From Arctopsyche grandis (Eukaryota; Arthropoda; Insecta; Trichoptera; Hydropsychidae), in the NCBI RefSeq assembly GCF_051622035.1, contig NC_135360.1:33993206-34057205 (forward strand): a stretch of DNA of 64,000 nt. The letters are read 5' to 3'. This document shows positions 1-11,529 of the stretch, piece after piece. Under the pieces are notes generated by a model. That model saw only the letters and a program-made list of their open reading frames with translations, had not been told where the DNA came from and searched no databases. Position numbers and translations under genes: made by a program. Every line of letters begins with the position of its first letter. Within the stretch, counting starts at the first letter, position 1.

Positions 1-722
1 TCTCGCCGTATTCCGCCCAAAGTATTAGAATAATCCATCGGATGGCCCAACACGGGTCCAATCAGCGTCTTATTAAGCTTATCAATCACATCCTCTAACG
101 AAGACTCGGCTATAACTTCAGCATCAAACTTCCACAATTCCAAAATACTACGTTGAAGGCAATCGAGCGGGAAGCTCTCTAGAACGGAGCAATAGATTTT
201 AGGGTCTAAATATATGCTAGGATCGATCTCGTCCACTGTTTGTTCGTCGAAGATATCTTCGTCAAAATCCAGCGCTGATCTTGGCGAGCGTGCCGCAAAT
301 GATATGACGGGTACTCGCAGGCATACATCCTCGTAGGTGAGAGTCCTGTTCTTGTAGGGTGTGTGCGTTGATACTATGGCCTTGTGAATGTTGGCCAGTT
401 GGGACAGTACGTGTGGTTGCAGTACATTTGGGGCCGTTGCTAATAGGAATTGGGGCCGGACTGCTGCACCAAAGTGCTGTTGGAGCCAGACGGTGTCGGA
501 TGCGAAACGGGAGTCAGGTGGCACCCACAGCCGGAGCGGGTCCAGTTCTCGGCGACCCCATAACGTTCCACAGCCCGCTAGCAGAGCGGCGAGCAAACAC
601 CACACCACCACCGAGACGGGTTTCCGTCCTATGTGTTGGCCCAACGCGAAGAAAAGCCGTTGAGAGACGGCTGATGGAGACCATCTGGACCAGCAGGAGC
701 TCATCTGCTCGCAGCACCGCAT
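1..722 (-). CDS. Patched-domain (PTCHD/Ptr-type) membrane protein, N-terminal part
   Basis: The minus-strand frame is open from ATG at 722 down to base 1, giving about 240 residues, and it leaves the window before any stop. An in-frame stop lies just upstream of this ATG. A hydrophobic segment at about residues 35-55 is followed by RELDPLRLWVPPDS, the hallmark at the start of the first extracellular loop in Patched, NPC1 and PTCHD proteins. LTYEDVC and a later FPLDCLQRSILELW stretch also fit the loop of this family. Members are 12-pass RND-type proteins that move sterols or lipids; the sterol-sensing domain would lie beyond the window. I favour PTCHD3/Patched-related over Patched itself because the sequence is not a close Patched match. 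The first 722 bases show no intron, so this is one large exon or part of one. Confidence 0.82.
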   Translation of the reverse strand, partial: MRCCEQMSSCWSRWSPSAVSQRLFFALGQHIGRKPVSVVVWCLLAALLAGCGTLWGRRELDPLRLWVPPDSRFASDTVWLQQHFGAAVRPQFLLATAPNVLQPHVLSQLANIHKAIVSTHTPYKNRTLTYEDVCLRVPVISFAARSPRSALDFDEDIFDEQTVDEIDPSIYLDPKIYCSVLESFPLDCLQRSILELWKFDAEVIAESSLEDVIDKLNKTLIGPVLGHPMDYSNTLGGIRR

Positions 723-969
723 CGTCCGACAACGAAGACTCTCCCTCCACTAGTGATAGGCGATCGAGTGGGCGTTTACATATTTTGACATTTGTAATTG
801 TCAAAATATTTGTACCGACAAAGCACAACCCACCCCACAACAGATAAATGACAACTGAAGTTGATAAACAGATGGACAGTGTTGCCAAGTTGAAATGTAC
901 GCACTTCCAATTCAGTGTTACCCATAGAAAAATAATATCATGTTTTTTGCAAATTACGTATAATAATAT

Positions 970-1413
970 TGTTACGTACGCCGCGGATTAAGCGAATTGA
1001 ATCCCAGAGACTATGTGACCGTTCAAGGGTTATCTGTTATTGGACTAACTAAGTGCTTGCACTTAGACCAACGGATATCTGTTATCGGATTAACTAAGTG
1101 CTTGCACTTACTTCCAGGATTATATCTGGACTCTAAGTGCATTTAGGCTAAACAATGACCGTTATTAGGCTTTTCTCAGAATCGGTACGGGGAGACCCAA
1201 TGTCGTGGAAATACATATCCGAATACGTGACTATACAACAGGTAAACAGATTAGACGTCCCGAGAGATCGACCCTTTATAAGGCGGTACGTAGGCGATAT
1301 CAGGTCATTCTGGACTGAGCACTGACAGTGCGTGTATCTCCTCAATCATCAATAAATGCTGTGAAACGACTGTTGGCCTTTTACTTGGATCCTCCACCCA
1401 TCCCTACGCAACA
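970..1413 (+). mobile_element. Solo LTR, family A
   Basis: A 444-bp segment starts TGTTACGTACG and ends CCTACGCAACA, and is flanked by ATAT on both sides (966-969 and 1414-1417). It has a TATA-like CCCTTTATAAGG near 1270 and AATAAA near 1350, as expected for promoter and polyadenylation parts of an LTR. No internal region or second LTR is attached. A related minus-strand piece lies at 19.64-19.98 kb. Confidence 0.7.
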
Positions 1414-1429
1414 ATATTATATGACTAGG

Positions 1430-2625
1430 TAGGTATGAAATATAGTTGCTTTAATATCCTCTTCTGCACAACTTTCTGAAATTATACTTCATAGGTATAT
1501 TTTCAATCATTGCCAGAGTATGATTATTGATCAGCAACATGGATTTCGTCCACAGCGTTCAACGACCACAAATTTGTTGTTGTAGGAATCTCGTCGTCGT
1601 CATCGTCATCGAAACATTCGAGAATATTCCGCAACAACAAACTACATTCCCGAAAACCAGACGTCGTACACCTGCAGTCATTATATTAAACTCAAGCGGA
1701 ACGCCCCTACCAGTCGAGTGGAACCAAAACGGTCGAAACACGCCGCCACCATTAAACCACATCGAGCGGAACGGCGCCAATCGTTCCAGAAAATTCTACG
1801 CCTCGACAAAAGTGCATTCCTTTCTTACGCATCAACAAACCACCACCATCGGTCAGGCGATTCCAGAAACACTATAAAAGGAGGTACAACCCAAACAACG
1901 CCAGTCGACCCACAGCAGCAAGCGTCGACATACAGCTCCTGACCAGCCACCACTACACTACGCGGACTTGGAAGATCAACCAGCCGGACGAGCCAGCAAC
2001 ACACTGCCGTATCCAGAGACCTTCCGAACATAGCCGAACAACGAGCCAGCAACACACTGCCGCATCCAGAGACCTTCTGAACATAGCTGAATGCCGAGCC
2101 AGCGACACTCTACCATATCCAGAGACCTTCCGAACATAGCCGAACACCGAGCCAGCAACACACTGCCGCATCCAGAGACCTTCTGAACATAGCTGAATGC
2201 CGAGCCAGCGACACTCTACCATATCCAGAGACCGCTGAACGACATACTTTTGCCCACAAATACCATACCTTTGTACAACCATAGGCAAACAATAAAACTT
2301 TATAAAACTAGCACAACAGTGTTTCGTTAGGCCGGGATACGGTCAACACATCGCTACCCCGCCTACATTGTCATTTTCTGGTTTTTTAACAGATTGCTTG
2401 GATGCTAATGTTACAGATACTGGATTACACGGATTTCGAAAAGGCTTTCGACAAAGTAAATCAATCCATCCTTATCAATAAACTAATTGGTTATGGTTTC
2501 TCATATGGTCTCTGTTAGTTATTTACAAATTATCTCAAGGATCGACGTCAGTTTGTGAAATATGGAATTTATTCTTCTGTTGAATACCCAACCTGCTCTG
2601 GTGTTCCACAGGGTTCTAATCACCC
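1430..2625 (+). mobile_element. Jockey-like LINE reverse-transcriptase relic, split by an LTR
   Basis: Translation before 1581 gives QQHGFRPQRSTTTNLL. After 2367 it gives SFSGFLTD, then YTDFEKAFDKVN and SGVPQGS. These are reverse-transcriptase motifs of the Jockey/CR1 class of LINEs in the right order. The two parts join in frame at TTG|TCA once the 787-bp LTR and one TTGT copy are removed. The LINE carries a frameshift before YTDFEKAF and a stop near GYGFSYGLC, and it lacks both ends, so it is dead. Confidence 0.75.
1581..2367 (+). mobile_element. Solo LTR, family B (copy 1)
   Basis: It starts TGTAGGAATCTCG, ends CCCCGCCTACA, and has TTGT directly on both sides. A TATA box (ACTATAAAAGG, near 1872) and AATAAA (near 2291) give it a plus orientation. 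The middle holds several imperfect tandem copies of a unit of about 60 bp (CCAGAGACCTTC...GAGCCAGC). It sits inside a LINE. Copies 2 and 3 lie at 35.3 kb (+) and 33.1 kb (-). Confidence 0.75.
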
Positions 2626-3526
2626 GTCACACTAAAACTGGCCGCAAGAAAAATGGTCACACCCAAAAATTGGTCACGAGAAAACTGGTCACATACAAAA
2701 ATTGGTCACGAGTAAACTGGTCACACTCAAAAGTTAAAAATTGGTGGTTTTAACAATTAACAATTTTTGGGTGTGAAAAGTATTCTTTGGTACATTTTGG
2801 GTCTGTTCATGTTATCCGTAATGTTTCCGTTACGTACGGCAAACTGCAGTAGCCAGCATATTCTGTTCATACCTTTAGAGTGTGATACGGGAGAGTGGCG
2901 GGAAATTATATGTAATCAAAAACAGGTCGTAAAGCTGTATATGATGAATATATTTGAGAATTTACATAGAGCAAACAGAGAAAACAAGAGGGGGGGGGGG
3001 GGGGAGTAAACAAAGAGCCACGCGTAGCAGAGTTGTCTGCCTTCGGTATGAAGACAGACCAGGCTTCCTCTGGTGCACACCGGACGGATACTGGAGCTGG
3101 TCTCCAAGTATCGTCAAACATCACCAGCCTCTACCTGGTGATTCGGTGGCGAGGAGCGAGCCACGTAAAAACACAATGTTGAAGCGGCGGCGTTTGGCGC
3201 TCAACACCAAAACATCGGCAACTAGTGGGTCGTAAGGCCACGAAAGCCAACCATCAGACAAGTATCATTTAACATCTGAACAAAGCTTGTTTTTGAAAAA
3301 TAAATTACAAAAAATGCACAAACAAAATGCAAAAAACATTTTTTCTGATACTACATATGTACATGTGTATTTAATATTTTATAATACGTACATTGATCAG
3401 GAAATTATCATTGCTATAATATAAATATCAAACTATGTATGTTGGTGTAAAAATATTGTAACAAAAAGCAAAAATAGAAATTTATAAACGAAATAAACAT
3501 TGTGATAAAAATAAAAATAGAGATTA
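2626..3526. repeat. Non-coding repeat block upstream of ZAD locus 1
   Basis: No gene is visible. From 2630 to 2790 there are alternating copies of AACTGGTCACACCCAAAAATT-type units in both orientations. Then comes a stretch (2780-2880) resembling the inner part of the Harbinger-like element at 23.6 and 56.6 kb (AAAGTATTCTTTGGTACATT). A G run lies at about 2990-3003. The whole block is duplicated at 12715-13315, upstream of ZAD locus 2, so it belongs to the duplicated segment. Confidence 0.55.
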
Positions 3527-3532
3527 AAGTTA

Positions 3533-3610
3533 ATGCATGTGGAAAAATATTTTTTAAATTCTTATCAATCGTTAGCTCTAGACTGGAAGAACTCCTACGT
3601 CAAATTCCAG
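3533..3610 (+). other. Possible upstream exon, duplicated at 14.75 kb
   Basis: An ATG-initiated 26-codon stretch ends exactly at a consensus donor (CCAG|GTGAGT). The same stretch, with one amino-acid change, is present at 14754-14831 upstream of ZAD locus 2. I do not recognise the peptide (it starts MHVEKYFLNSYQS). It may be a leader exon, an exon of another gene caught in the duplication, or chance. Confidence 0.25.
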
Positions 3611-4080
3611 GTGAGTCCGCGGTTTTCCTTATTATCATATTCCTGGAAAACACCTGAACGCCACCTGCGCGTTTCAACATGGGACCCATTTTTCGCACGT
3701 AGAGATGTTTTTAGAAAAGGTTTGAGAGTACAATTTGCCCAATAGCAAGTGGGAGATGTACCGTGATCGAGATTTTAGTTACTTGCACGAAATCGCTTTT
3801 TGCGGAATAGTCCGTTTACCACTTTTCTGGGCCCTGATTATTTGTATTTCCTGTGACCCTTCTCACCAGCCCTGTTTGCCACTGTCGTCAGCTTTTGAGA
3901 AATTGCCTCTGTGCAACTAATTGGGTACGAGTTGTCAGTGAGCAGTTGCCCACTTACCTGAAAGTTGGTAAAACTACGTAGTACCAAATTTAGACAAAAG
4001 TGTCACTAAAAAATAGCAAGCGAATCCCAGGCGATCTGTTGCGACGAGTCACTCGTTGGCCAGCATTAAATACAGGGACG

Positions 4081-7000
4081 ATGGAGTGCAGGCTTTGTCT
4101 TGGATCAGCTCCGGCCGATACTTCCGTCTCGATCTTCGGCGATTCTCATCCAGAGCGTTTGGAGCAACGCATTCGGACCTGCTGTCAAATTCAGGTCGGT
4201 TGCTTCTTACACGTTACAACTATTGTGAACCCATTTGGTTAATCTTCTCACCGCTCAATCCTACTGTTTTTCATCTGCAGGTTAAAAGGGGCGACGGGTT
4301 GCCGGACACGGTCTGTCTTTCGTGTAAGACCAATCTGGAATTGTTAATCGGCTTTCGAAAGGCTTGTTTTCGAAGCAACGAAAAGGCCCAACTGAGGTTA
4401 GATGATTGTTCGAAGATCAAGACTGAAGAAATTTTGTTGGAAGATGTAATACGGGACGATGAGCCTTCATTACCGACAATTCACCAAAAGAATTGTGAGA
4501 TTAGTTCACATACATTTCTCAGTAAATCTAAACTTGTTTTACATAATATAGAAAAGCCGTTCAAATGTGACATTTGTGTGAAATCATTTACTCAAAAATC
4601 CAGCCTCCGATCACATGAAAAATTGCATACTGGGATAAAATCACATAAATGTGAAATTTGTTTAAAATCATTTACTCGAAAAACTGATCTTGTGATACAT
4701 ATAAGGTCTCACACGGGGGAAAAGCCTTACAAGTGTGACATTTGTTTAAAATCGTTTACTCAAACAAGTAATCTGGTGCAACATAAAGTATTACACACTG
4801 GGATAAAACCACATAAATGTGACATTTGTTTAAAATCGTTTACTCACAGAAGTCATCTGGTGCAACATAAAAAATTACACACTGGGATAAAACCACATAA
4901 ATGTGACGTATGTTTAAAATCATTTACTCGAAAATATAGCCTTGTGTCACATGAAAAATTGCATACTGGGATAAAATCATACAAATGTGATATTTGTTTA
5001 AAATCATTTACTCGAAAAACTGATCTTGTGGTACATATAAGGTCTCACACGGGGGAAAAGCCTTACAAGTGTGACATTTGTTTAAAATCGTTTACTCAAA
5101 CAAGTAATCTGGTGCAACATAAAGTATTACACACTGGGATAAAACCACATAAATGTGACATTTGTTTAAAATCGTTTACTCACAGAAGTCATCTGGTGCA
5201 ACATAAAAAATTACACACTGGGATAAAACCACATAAATGTGACGTATGTTTAAAATCATTTACTCGAAAATATAGCCTTGTGTCACATGAAAAATTGCAT
5301 ACTGGGATAAAATCATACAAATGTGATATTTGTTTAAAATCATTTACTCGAAAAACTGATCTTGTGGTACATATAAGGTCTCACACGGGGGAAAAGCCTT
5401 ACAAGTGTGACATTTGTTTAAAATCGTTTACTCAAACAAGTAATCTGGTGCAACATAAAGTATTACACACTGGGATAAAACCACATAAATGTGACATTTG
5501 TTTAAAATCGTTTACTCACAGAAGTCATCTGGTGCAACATAAAAAATTACACACTGGGATAAAACCACATAAATGTGACGTATGTTTAAAATCATTTACT
5601 CGAAAATATAGCCTTGTGTCACATGAAAAATTGCATACTGGGATAAAATCATACAAATGTGATATTTGTTTAAAATCATTTACTCGAAAAACTGATCTTG
5701 TGGTACATATAAGGTCTCACACGGGGGAAAAGCCTTACAAGTGTGACATTTGTTTAAAATCGTTTACTCAAACAAGTAATCTGGTGCAACATAAAGTATT
5801 ACACACTGGGATAAAACCACATAAATGTGACATTTGTTTAAAATCGTTTACTCACAGAAGTCATCTGGTGCAACATAAAAAATTACACACTGGGATAAAA
5901 CCACATAAATGTGACGTATGTTTAAAATCATTTACTCGAAAATATAGCCTTGTGTCACATGAAAAATTGCATACTGGGATAAAATCATACAAATGTGATA
6001 TTTGTTTAAAATCATTTACTCGAAAAACTGATCTTGTGGTACATATAAGGTCTCACACGGGGGAAAAGCCTTACAAGTGTGACATTTGTTTAAAATCGTT
6101 TACTCAAACAAGTAATCTGGTGCAACATAAAGTATTACACACTGGGATAAAACCACATAAATGTGACATTTGTTTAAAATCGTTTACTCACAGAAGTCAT
6201 CTGGTGCAACATAAAAAATTACACACTGGGATAAAACCACATAAATGTGACGTATGTTTAAAATCATTTACTCGAAAATATAGCCTTGTGTCACATGAAA
6301 AATTGCATACTGGGATAAAATCATACAAATGTGATATTTGTTTAAAATCATTTACTCGAAAAACTGATCTTGTGGTACATATAAGGTCTCACACGGGGGA
6401 AAAGCCTTACAAGTGTGACATTTGTTTAAAATCGTTTACTCAAACAAGTAATCTGGTGCAACATAAAGTATTACACACTGGGATAAAACCACATAAATGT
6501 GACATTTGTTTAAAATCGTTTACTCACAGAAGTCATCTGGTGCAACATAAAAAATTACACACTGGGATAAAACCACATAAATGTGACGTATGTTTAAAAT
6601 CATTTACTCGAAAATATAGCCTTGTGTCACATGAAAAATTGCATACTGGGATAAAATCATACAAATGTGATATTTGTTTAAAATCATTTACTCGAAAAAC
6701 TGATCTTGTGGTACATATAAGGTCTCACACGGGGGAAAAGCCTTACAAGTGTGACATTTGTTTAAAATCGTTTACTCACAGAAGTCATCTGGTGCAACAT
6801 AAAATATTACACACTGGGATAAAACCACATAAATGTGACATATGTTTCAAATCATTTACTCGAAAATATAGCCTTGTGTCACATGAAAAATTGAATACTG
6901 GGATAAAATCATACAAATGCGATATTTGTTTAAAATCATTTGCTCGAAAATCTGAACTTGTCATACATCTAAGGTCTCACACGGGGGAAAAGCCTTACAA

Positions 7001-7997
7001 ATGTGATATATGTTTAAAATCATTTTCTCAATCATCCAGCCTCCAATCACATGAAAAATCACATACTGGGATAAAATCACATAAATGTGAAATTTGTTTA
7101 AAATCATTTACTCGAAAAACTGATCTTGTGATACATATAAGGTCTCACACGGGGGAAAAGCCTTACAAGTGTGACATTTGTTTAAAATCGTTTACTCAAA
7201 CAAGTAATCTGGTGCAACATAAAGTATTACACACTGGGATAAAACCACATAAATGTGACATTTGTTTAAAATCGTTTACTCACAGAAGTCATCTAGTGCA
7301 ACATAAAAAATTACACACTGGGATAAAACCACATAAATGTGACGTATGTTTAAAATCATTTACTCGAAAATATAGCCTTGTGTCACATGAAAAATTGCAT
7401 ACTGGGATAAAATCATACAAATGTGATATTTGTTTAAAATCATTTACTCGAAAAACTGATCTTGTGGTACATTTAAGGTCTCACACGGGGGAAAAGCCTT
7501 ACAAGTGTGACATTTGTTTAAAATCGTTTACTCACAGAAGTCATCTGGTGCAACATAAAATATTACACACTGGGATAAAACCACATAAATGTGACATATG
7601 TTTCAAATCATTTACTCGAAAATATAGCCTTGTGTCACATGAAAAATTGCATACTGGGATAAAATCATACAAATGCGATATTTGTTTAAAATCATTTGCT
7701 CGAAAATCTGATCTTGTCATACATCTAAGGTCTCACACGGGGGAAAAGCCTTACAAATGTGATATATGTTTAAAATCATTTACTCGAAAAACTGATCTTG
7801 TGGTACATATATGGTCTCACACGGGGGAAAAGCCTTACAAGTGTGACATTTGTTTAAAATCGTTTACTCATACAAGTAATCTGGTGCAACATAAAGTATT
7901 ACACACTGGGATAAAACCACATAAATGTGACATTTGTTTAAAATCGTTTACTCACAGAAGTCATCTGGTGCAACATAAAAAATTACACACTGGATAA
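4081..7997 (+). CDS. ZAD-C2H2 zinc-finger protein, locus 1 (41 fingers)
   Basis: Model: join(4081..4194, 4281..7997), 1276 aa. Exon 1 (38 aa) starts MECRLCLG and ends ...CCQIQ at CAG|GTCGG. The 86-bp intron ends TCTGCAG, and exon 2 resumes with VKRGDGLPDTVCLSC. C4, C7, C50 and C53 form the zinc-binding ZAD, an insect protein-interaction (dimerisation) domain of nuclear factors. An acidic linker follows, then 41 C2H2 fingers with TGEKPY/TGIKPH linkers. A 112-aa block of four fingers is repeated six times without visible change (4.70-6.72 kb). This implies a sequence-specific DNA-binding chromatin or transcription factor; the target is unknown. The frame ends at TAA 7995-7997, because ACTGGATAA replaces the usual ACTGGGATA. 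One missing G thus cuts off fingers that continue downstream. All other locus copies use the same start and intron. Confidence 0.85.
4700..6715 (+). repeat. 336-bp higher-order tandem repeat coding four zinc fingers, six copies
   Basis: The segment beginning TCACACGGGGGAAAAGCC recurs at intervals of exactly 336 bp (about 4708, 5044, 5380, 5716, 6052, 6388). I compared units line by line and saw no base differences. Each unit codes fingers with helix residues (-1,2,3,6) of R,T,D,V; Q,S,N,Q; H,S,H,Q; R,Y,S,S. Shorter, slightly diverged parts recur at 7.1-7.98 kb. Confidence 0.9.
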
Positions 7998-8540
7998 AAC
8001 CACATAAATGTGACATATGTTTCAAATCATTTACTCGAAAATATAGCCTTGTGTCACATGAAAAATTGCATACTGGGATAAAATCATACAAATGTGATAT
8101 TTGTTTAAAATCATTTACTCGAAAAACTGATCTTGTGGTACATTTAAGATCTCACACGTGAAATTTGTTTAAAATCATTTTGTCAAAAATCTAGCCTCGT
8201 GTCACATGAAAAATTACATACTGGGATACAAAAATACAAATGTGATATTTGTTTAAAATGATTTATCTATAAATCTAGCCTTGTGAAACTTGAAAAATTG
8301 CATACTGGGATACAACCACACAAATGTGACATTTACTTAAAATCAAAAAAACTAGCCTCGTGTTATATTTAAGATCTCACATGGGGAAAAGCCTACCGGG
8401 ATAAAACCACAAATGTGACATTTTTTTAAAATCATTTCAATCGAAAACCTCATCTTGTGGTACATTTAAGGTCTCACATGGGCGAAAAACCTTCAAGTGT
8501 GAAATTTGTTTTAAATTATTTATTCGTAAAGAGATCGAAG
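7998..8540 (+). pseudogene. Decayed 3' fingers of ZAD locus 1
   Basis: C2H2 fingers continue in another frame after the TAA. Two or three are nearly intact (8000-8150), then the array degrades with stops and small deletions. It is interrupted near 8540 by a DNA transposon and resumes at 11160 with two recognisable fingers. Confidence 0.75.
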
Positions 8541-11150
8541 TAAATTATCAATAATAACGCCATTTATGAGCGAATGTGTCAAGTGACGTTATATGAAGCT
8601 AACAAATATGAACCATAATGATACAAGTGTCGAGAGTCGACACCATTAATGGATTTTAATATTTTTAAGATTGATAATGACGATTCTGTTGCAGGTATGT
8701 GTGTACTGTATACTTATCTTATCGTATAAGAAAATAATGAAAATCGGTTCAAAATATAAACTTGACATGAACTCTAATTCGTACAATTTTGTATGAAGTT
8801 TGTTTGCAATACTTCAAACTGTCAAAAATATATAAAGTATAAATATATAAAGTTTTTCTTTTTTTAGCTCAATTTTTTTTAAATGAATATCTATATTATA
8901 TTCTACTAATTTATGAATTACCTTTTTGGGGATTTTATTCGAGATTTATTTATTTATTTTATTCTAAACAGACCATTGTGGCATAACAGGAATTCCTAAA
9001 GCGCCACAATGGTCAAAAAATATAACACAAAAAAAACAAAATAACAATTAATACATAACGAAAATAATATACTCATCAATTATACATATATCATATATCA
9101 CTTATACCAGTATGACTCTATAGTATGAGATATATCACTTATACCAGTATGACTCTTATGATGACCATAATTTGTCTGTTTCTGCAACAGATGTGTCGTG
9201 CAGTGTTAGTGGAGCCCTGGATTTGCAGACTTCTTTAACCAATGTGGTGACAGCAACTGAAAATGACAATGAAGAAATTCCTTCTGATGTTCCGATCCGA
9301 TCACGCAAGAGAAAGAGAGACCCTGTAAACTGGAAAAAAAACATAAGGAAACAAAAGCGCAACTCAGGAATGGAGTATGTGTCTTCGAAGGGGGTTACAG
9401 TTCCAGGCAAAACTTTATCAGCATTTACCCACAAATGTCGATACCAGTGTGACTCGTTTACTGAAGATGAACGTAAACTTTTACATAGCGAGTTTTGGAA
9501 ATTAGGTAACTGGCAAGCCCAGACAAATTTTATCCGCTATGCCGTGCAAATAAAAAGGCCAAAACGTTCGATTGGTAAGAAAAAGAAAAGTACAGAAATT
9601 TACATGAATTCTAAAAGGGTGTGCAAAGACTTTTTTTTGAAAACTCTAACAATTTCTAACAGGAGGTTCACATATGCAGCTTCTTCACAGACACCCTTGG
9701 ACGGTACTTTTATATCAGACAACCGTGGCAAGCATGCACCAGGAAATAAAATTACAGAAGATAAGCTTTTGGAAGTGAGAGCACATATTAACAGTTTTCC
9801 TATGTATAAGAGACACTATTCTCATAAAAGTGCACCGCACAGAAAATATTTGTCACCAGAGTTATCAGTATCAAAAATGTACTCTCTGTATAAAGATAAA
9901 ATTACATCTGACGGTGGACAAACTGTTAAAGAACCAATTTACCGAAGAGAATTTTACAACACAAATTTTAATTTATAATTTTACTAACTTCGAAACGATA
10001 CATGCAACACATGCGATAGATTGGAAAATCTTTATAAACTTGAAAAAGATTTGGAAAAATAAGCAGTAATAAAACAACAAAAAGATGATCATCTTTCTGA
10101 AGTTGAACGAACACATTCTGCAAAAAAACTTGATAGTGAAAATGAAAATGTTTACATTACATTTGATTGCGAAAAAACATCATCAACTCCTTTCTTGCAA
10201 ACCAATTTGATTTATTATAAAAGACAATTCTGGACTTATGATTGTAAAACTGGTGACGCTTACATGTATATGTGGGGTGAAAACACCGCTTCAAGGGAGG
10301 CTTCTTATCTCTTAAAATATATTACAAGCGTTCTACCAAATGACTGCAAGGATTTGATCGCATACAGTGACAGTTGTGGCGGTCAGAATCGCAATCAAAC
10401 CATCTCCCGGCTATGGATGTACGTAATTGCAAACACAAATATTTCTATTGCAGATCATAAGTTTATGGTATCTGGACTAGAATAATTCCGACTTTTCTCA
10501 CATAGAGAAGAAAAATTAAAAATAGTTGGATGAAAATAGTTTTCGAAAGAAATTTTGTGTGCACAAAATTGCAACAAGAAGATTTCGTAACAACAGATCC
10601 GATAGCAAAAGTAATAATTAATAGAAAAATTTACACGGCAAAGAAAAAAGTCAATTGGCTCTAGATAAGATGGATGAGATTCATAAAACGGCAGCCAAAA
10701 AATATGTTTTTCAAAGAATCCTTGGCCAATCCATACAATTTAGAAACATAAATATGGATGCCAAGAGAGGTAACATTCCTGAGAGTCTTCCTCAACTAAG
10801 AGACAGACAAATTAAAAAAAAAAAAGGACTTGATGGCTCTTTTAGATTACATTCCTGTAATACACCATAACTTTTATAAGTCGCTAGAGTATGACGAAAA
10901 TCAAGCTACGACTTCAGCAGCTGATATCCGTCCACGAAGACAAACTGATGCACCGGTGGTGGACACTGATGAAGAAAGCATTCTCGACTATACCTGATAT
11001 AAATAATTAAACTCGTTCCCAAAAATTTATAATTATTGTGAACCACAGGGTTATATTTTTAGATTTTGGCGAGTCATAGTGGTATAAGTGATTTTATTTT
11101 TAATTTTTTGAGATTTCTTTTAGTAATTTAATATTATATGATATATAAGG
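8541..11150 (+). mobile_element. DNA transposon with a transposase of uncertain superfamily
   Basis: Exon 1 is probably 8650-8695 (MDFNIFKIDNDDSVA, ending GCAG|GTATGT). Exon 2 starts at 9191 after CTGCAACAG and stays open to 9978. Later pieces in shifted frames carry FDCEKT, YMYMWGENTASRE, YSDSCGGQNRNQ (about 10370) and a basic RGRP-like tail near 10960. The acidic D before SCGGQNRN looks like a DDE-type catalytic residue. Several frameshifts make it non-functional. CACTTATACCAGTATGACTC (twice near 9090-9155) is matched in inverse by GAGTCATAGTGGTATAAGTG near 11073, so these may be terminal repeats, but the exact ends are unclear. A Sola-like origin is possible; I cannot assign it. A second, 5'-truncated copy is at 18.2 kb in ZAD locus 2. 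Confidence 0.6.
8941..9035 (-). repeat. Short LINE/SINE 3' tail with hairpin
   Basis: Read on the minus strand, GACCATTGTGGC and its inverse GCCACAATGGTC form a hairpin, followed by an AATAAAATAAATAAATAA tail. The layout resembles the tail of the SINE at 61.2-61.6 kb. It lies inside the presumed intron of the transposase. Confidence 0.35.
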
Positions 11151-11153
11151 ATT

Positions 11154-11431
11154 ATGTTTATATTGGAAAAACTTTGCAAGTGTGACATTTTTTCAAAATC
11201 ATTTACTCGAAAACCTGATCTTGTGGTACATTTAAGGTCTCACACGGGGGAAAAGCCTTACAAGTGTGAAATTTGTTTAAAATCATTTACTCGAAAATCT
11301 AACTTAGTGGTTAATGAAAAATTGCATACTGGGATACAACTACAATATATAAATGTGATATTTGTTTAAAATCATTTACTCAAAAATTTGGTTTTTTGGT
11401 ACATTTAAGATCTCACAAATAATAATGAATG
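11154..11431 (+). pseudogene. Terminal zinc fingers of ZAD locus 1, beyond the transposon
   Basis: Two C2H2 fingers ([21 protein letters not shown] and [14 protein letters not shown]...) and a decayed last one ending RSHK before TAA TAA TGA. This is the displaced 3' end of the same finger array. The same terminal SHK-stop context is found at loci 2, 3 and 4. Confidence 0.7.
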
Positions 11432-11448
11432 AACATTATTATTTGTGA
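11413..11448 (+). other. Shared 3' hairpin spanning the ancestral ZAD-gene stop
   Basis: TCACAAATAATAATG and CATTATTATTTGTGA are perfect 15-base arms around a 6-base loop. The left arm contains the CAC AAA TAA TAA TGA stop context. The hairpin is kept at 59434-59469 and, inverted, near 53168-53204; it is degraded near 19106. Confidence 0.6.
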
Positions 11449-11529
11449 CTAGTGTTTTGTGTTTAAAATTCGAGACTAATCTCAAAACATGTCAATTTTT
11501 GAATCACATTGATACGAACTGCAGTTGGA

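Noticed and set aside
514-888. 124-aa minus-strand frame near the left edge
   Set aside because: It is out of frame with the Patched-domain protein that starts at 722 and has no family features.
4056-4280. Extension of the locus 1 finger frame upstream to an ATG at 4056
   Set aside because: It reads through the intron in a frame that destroys the ZAD; the spliced model from 4081 restores C4/C7 and is conserved in all copies.
4700-7997. Regular repeats that might suggest a CRISPR array or satellite
   Set aside because: The 84-bp and 336-bp periods are in-frame C2H2 zinc fingers with no spacers; the context is an insect gene.
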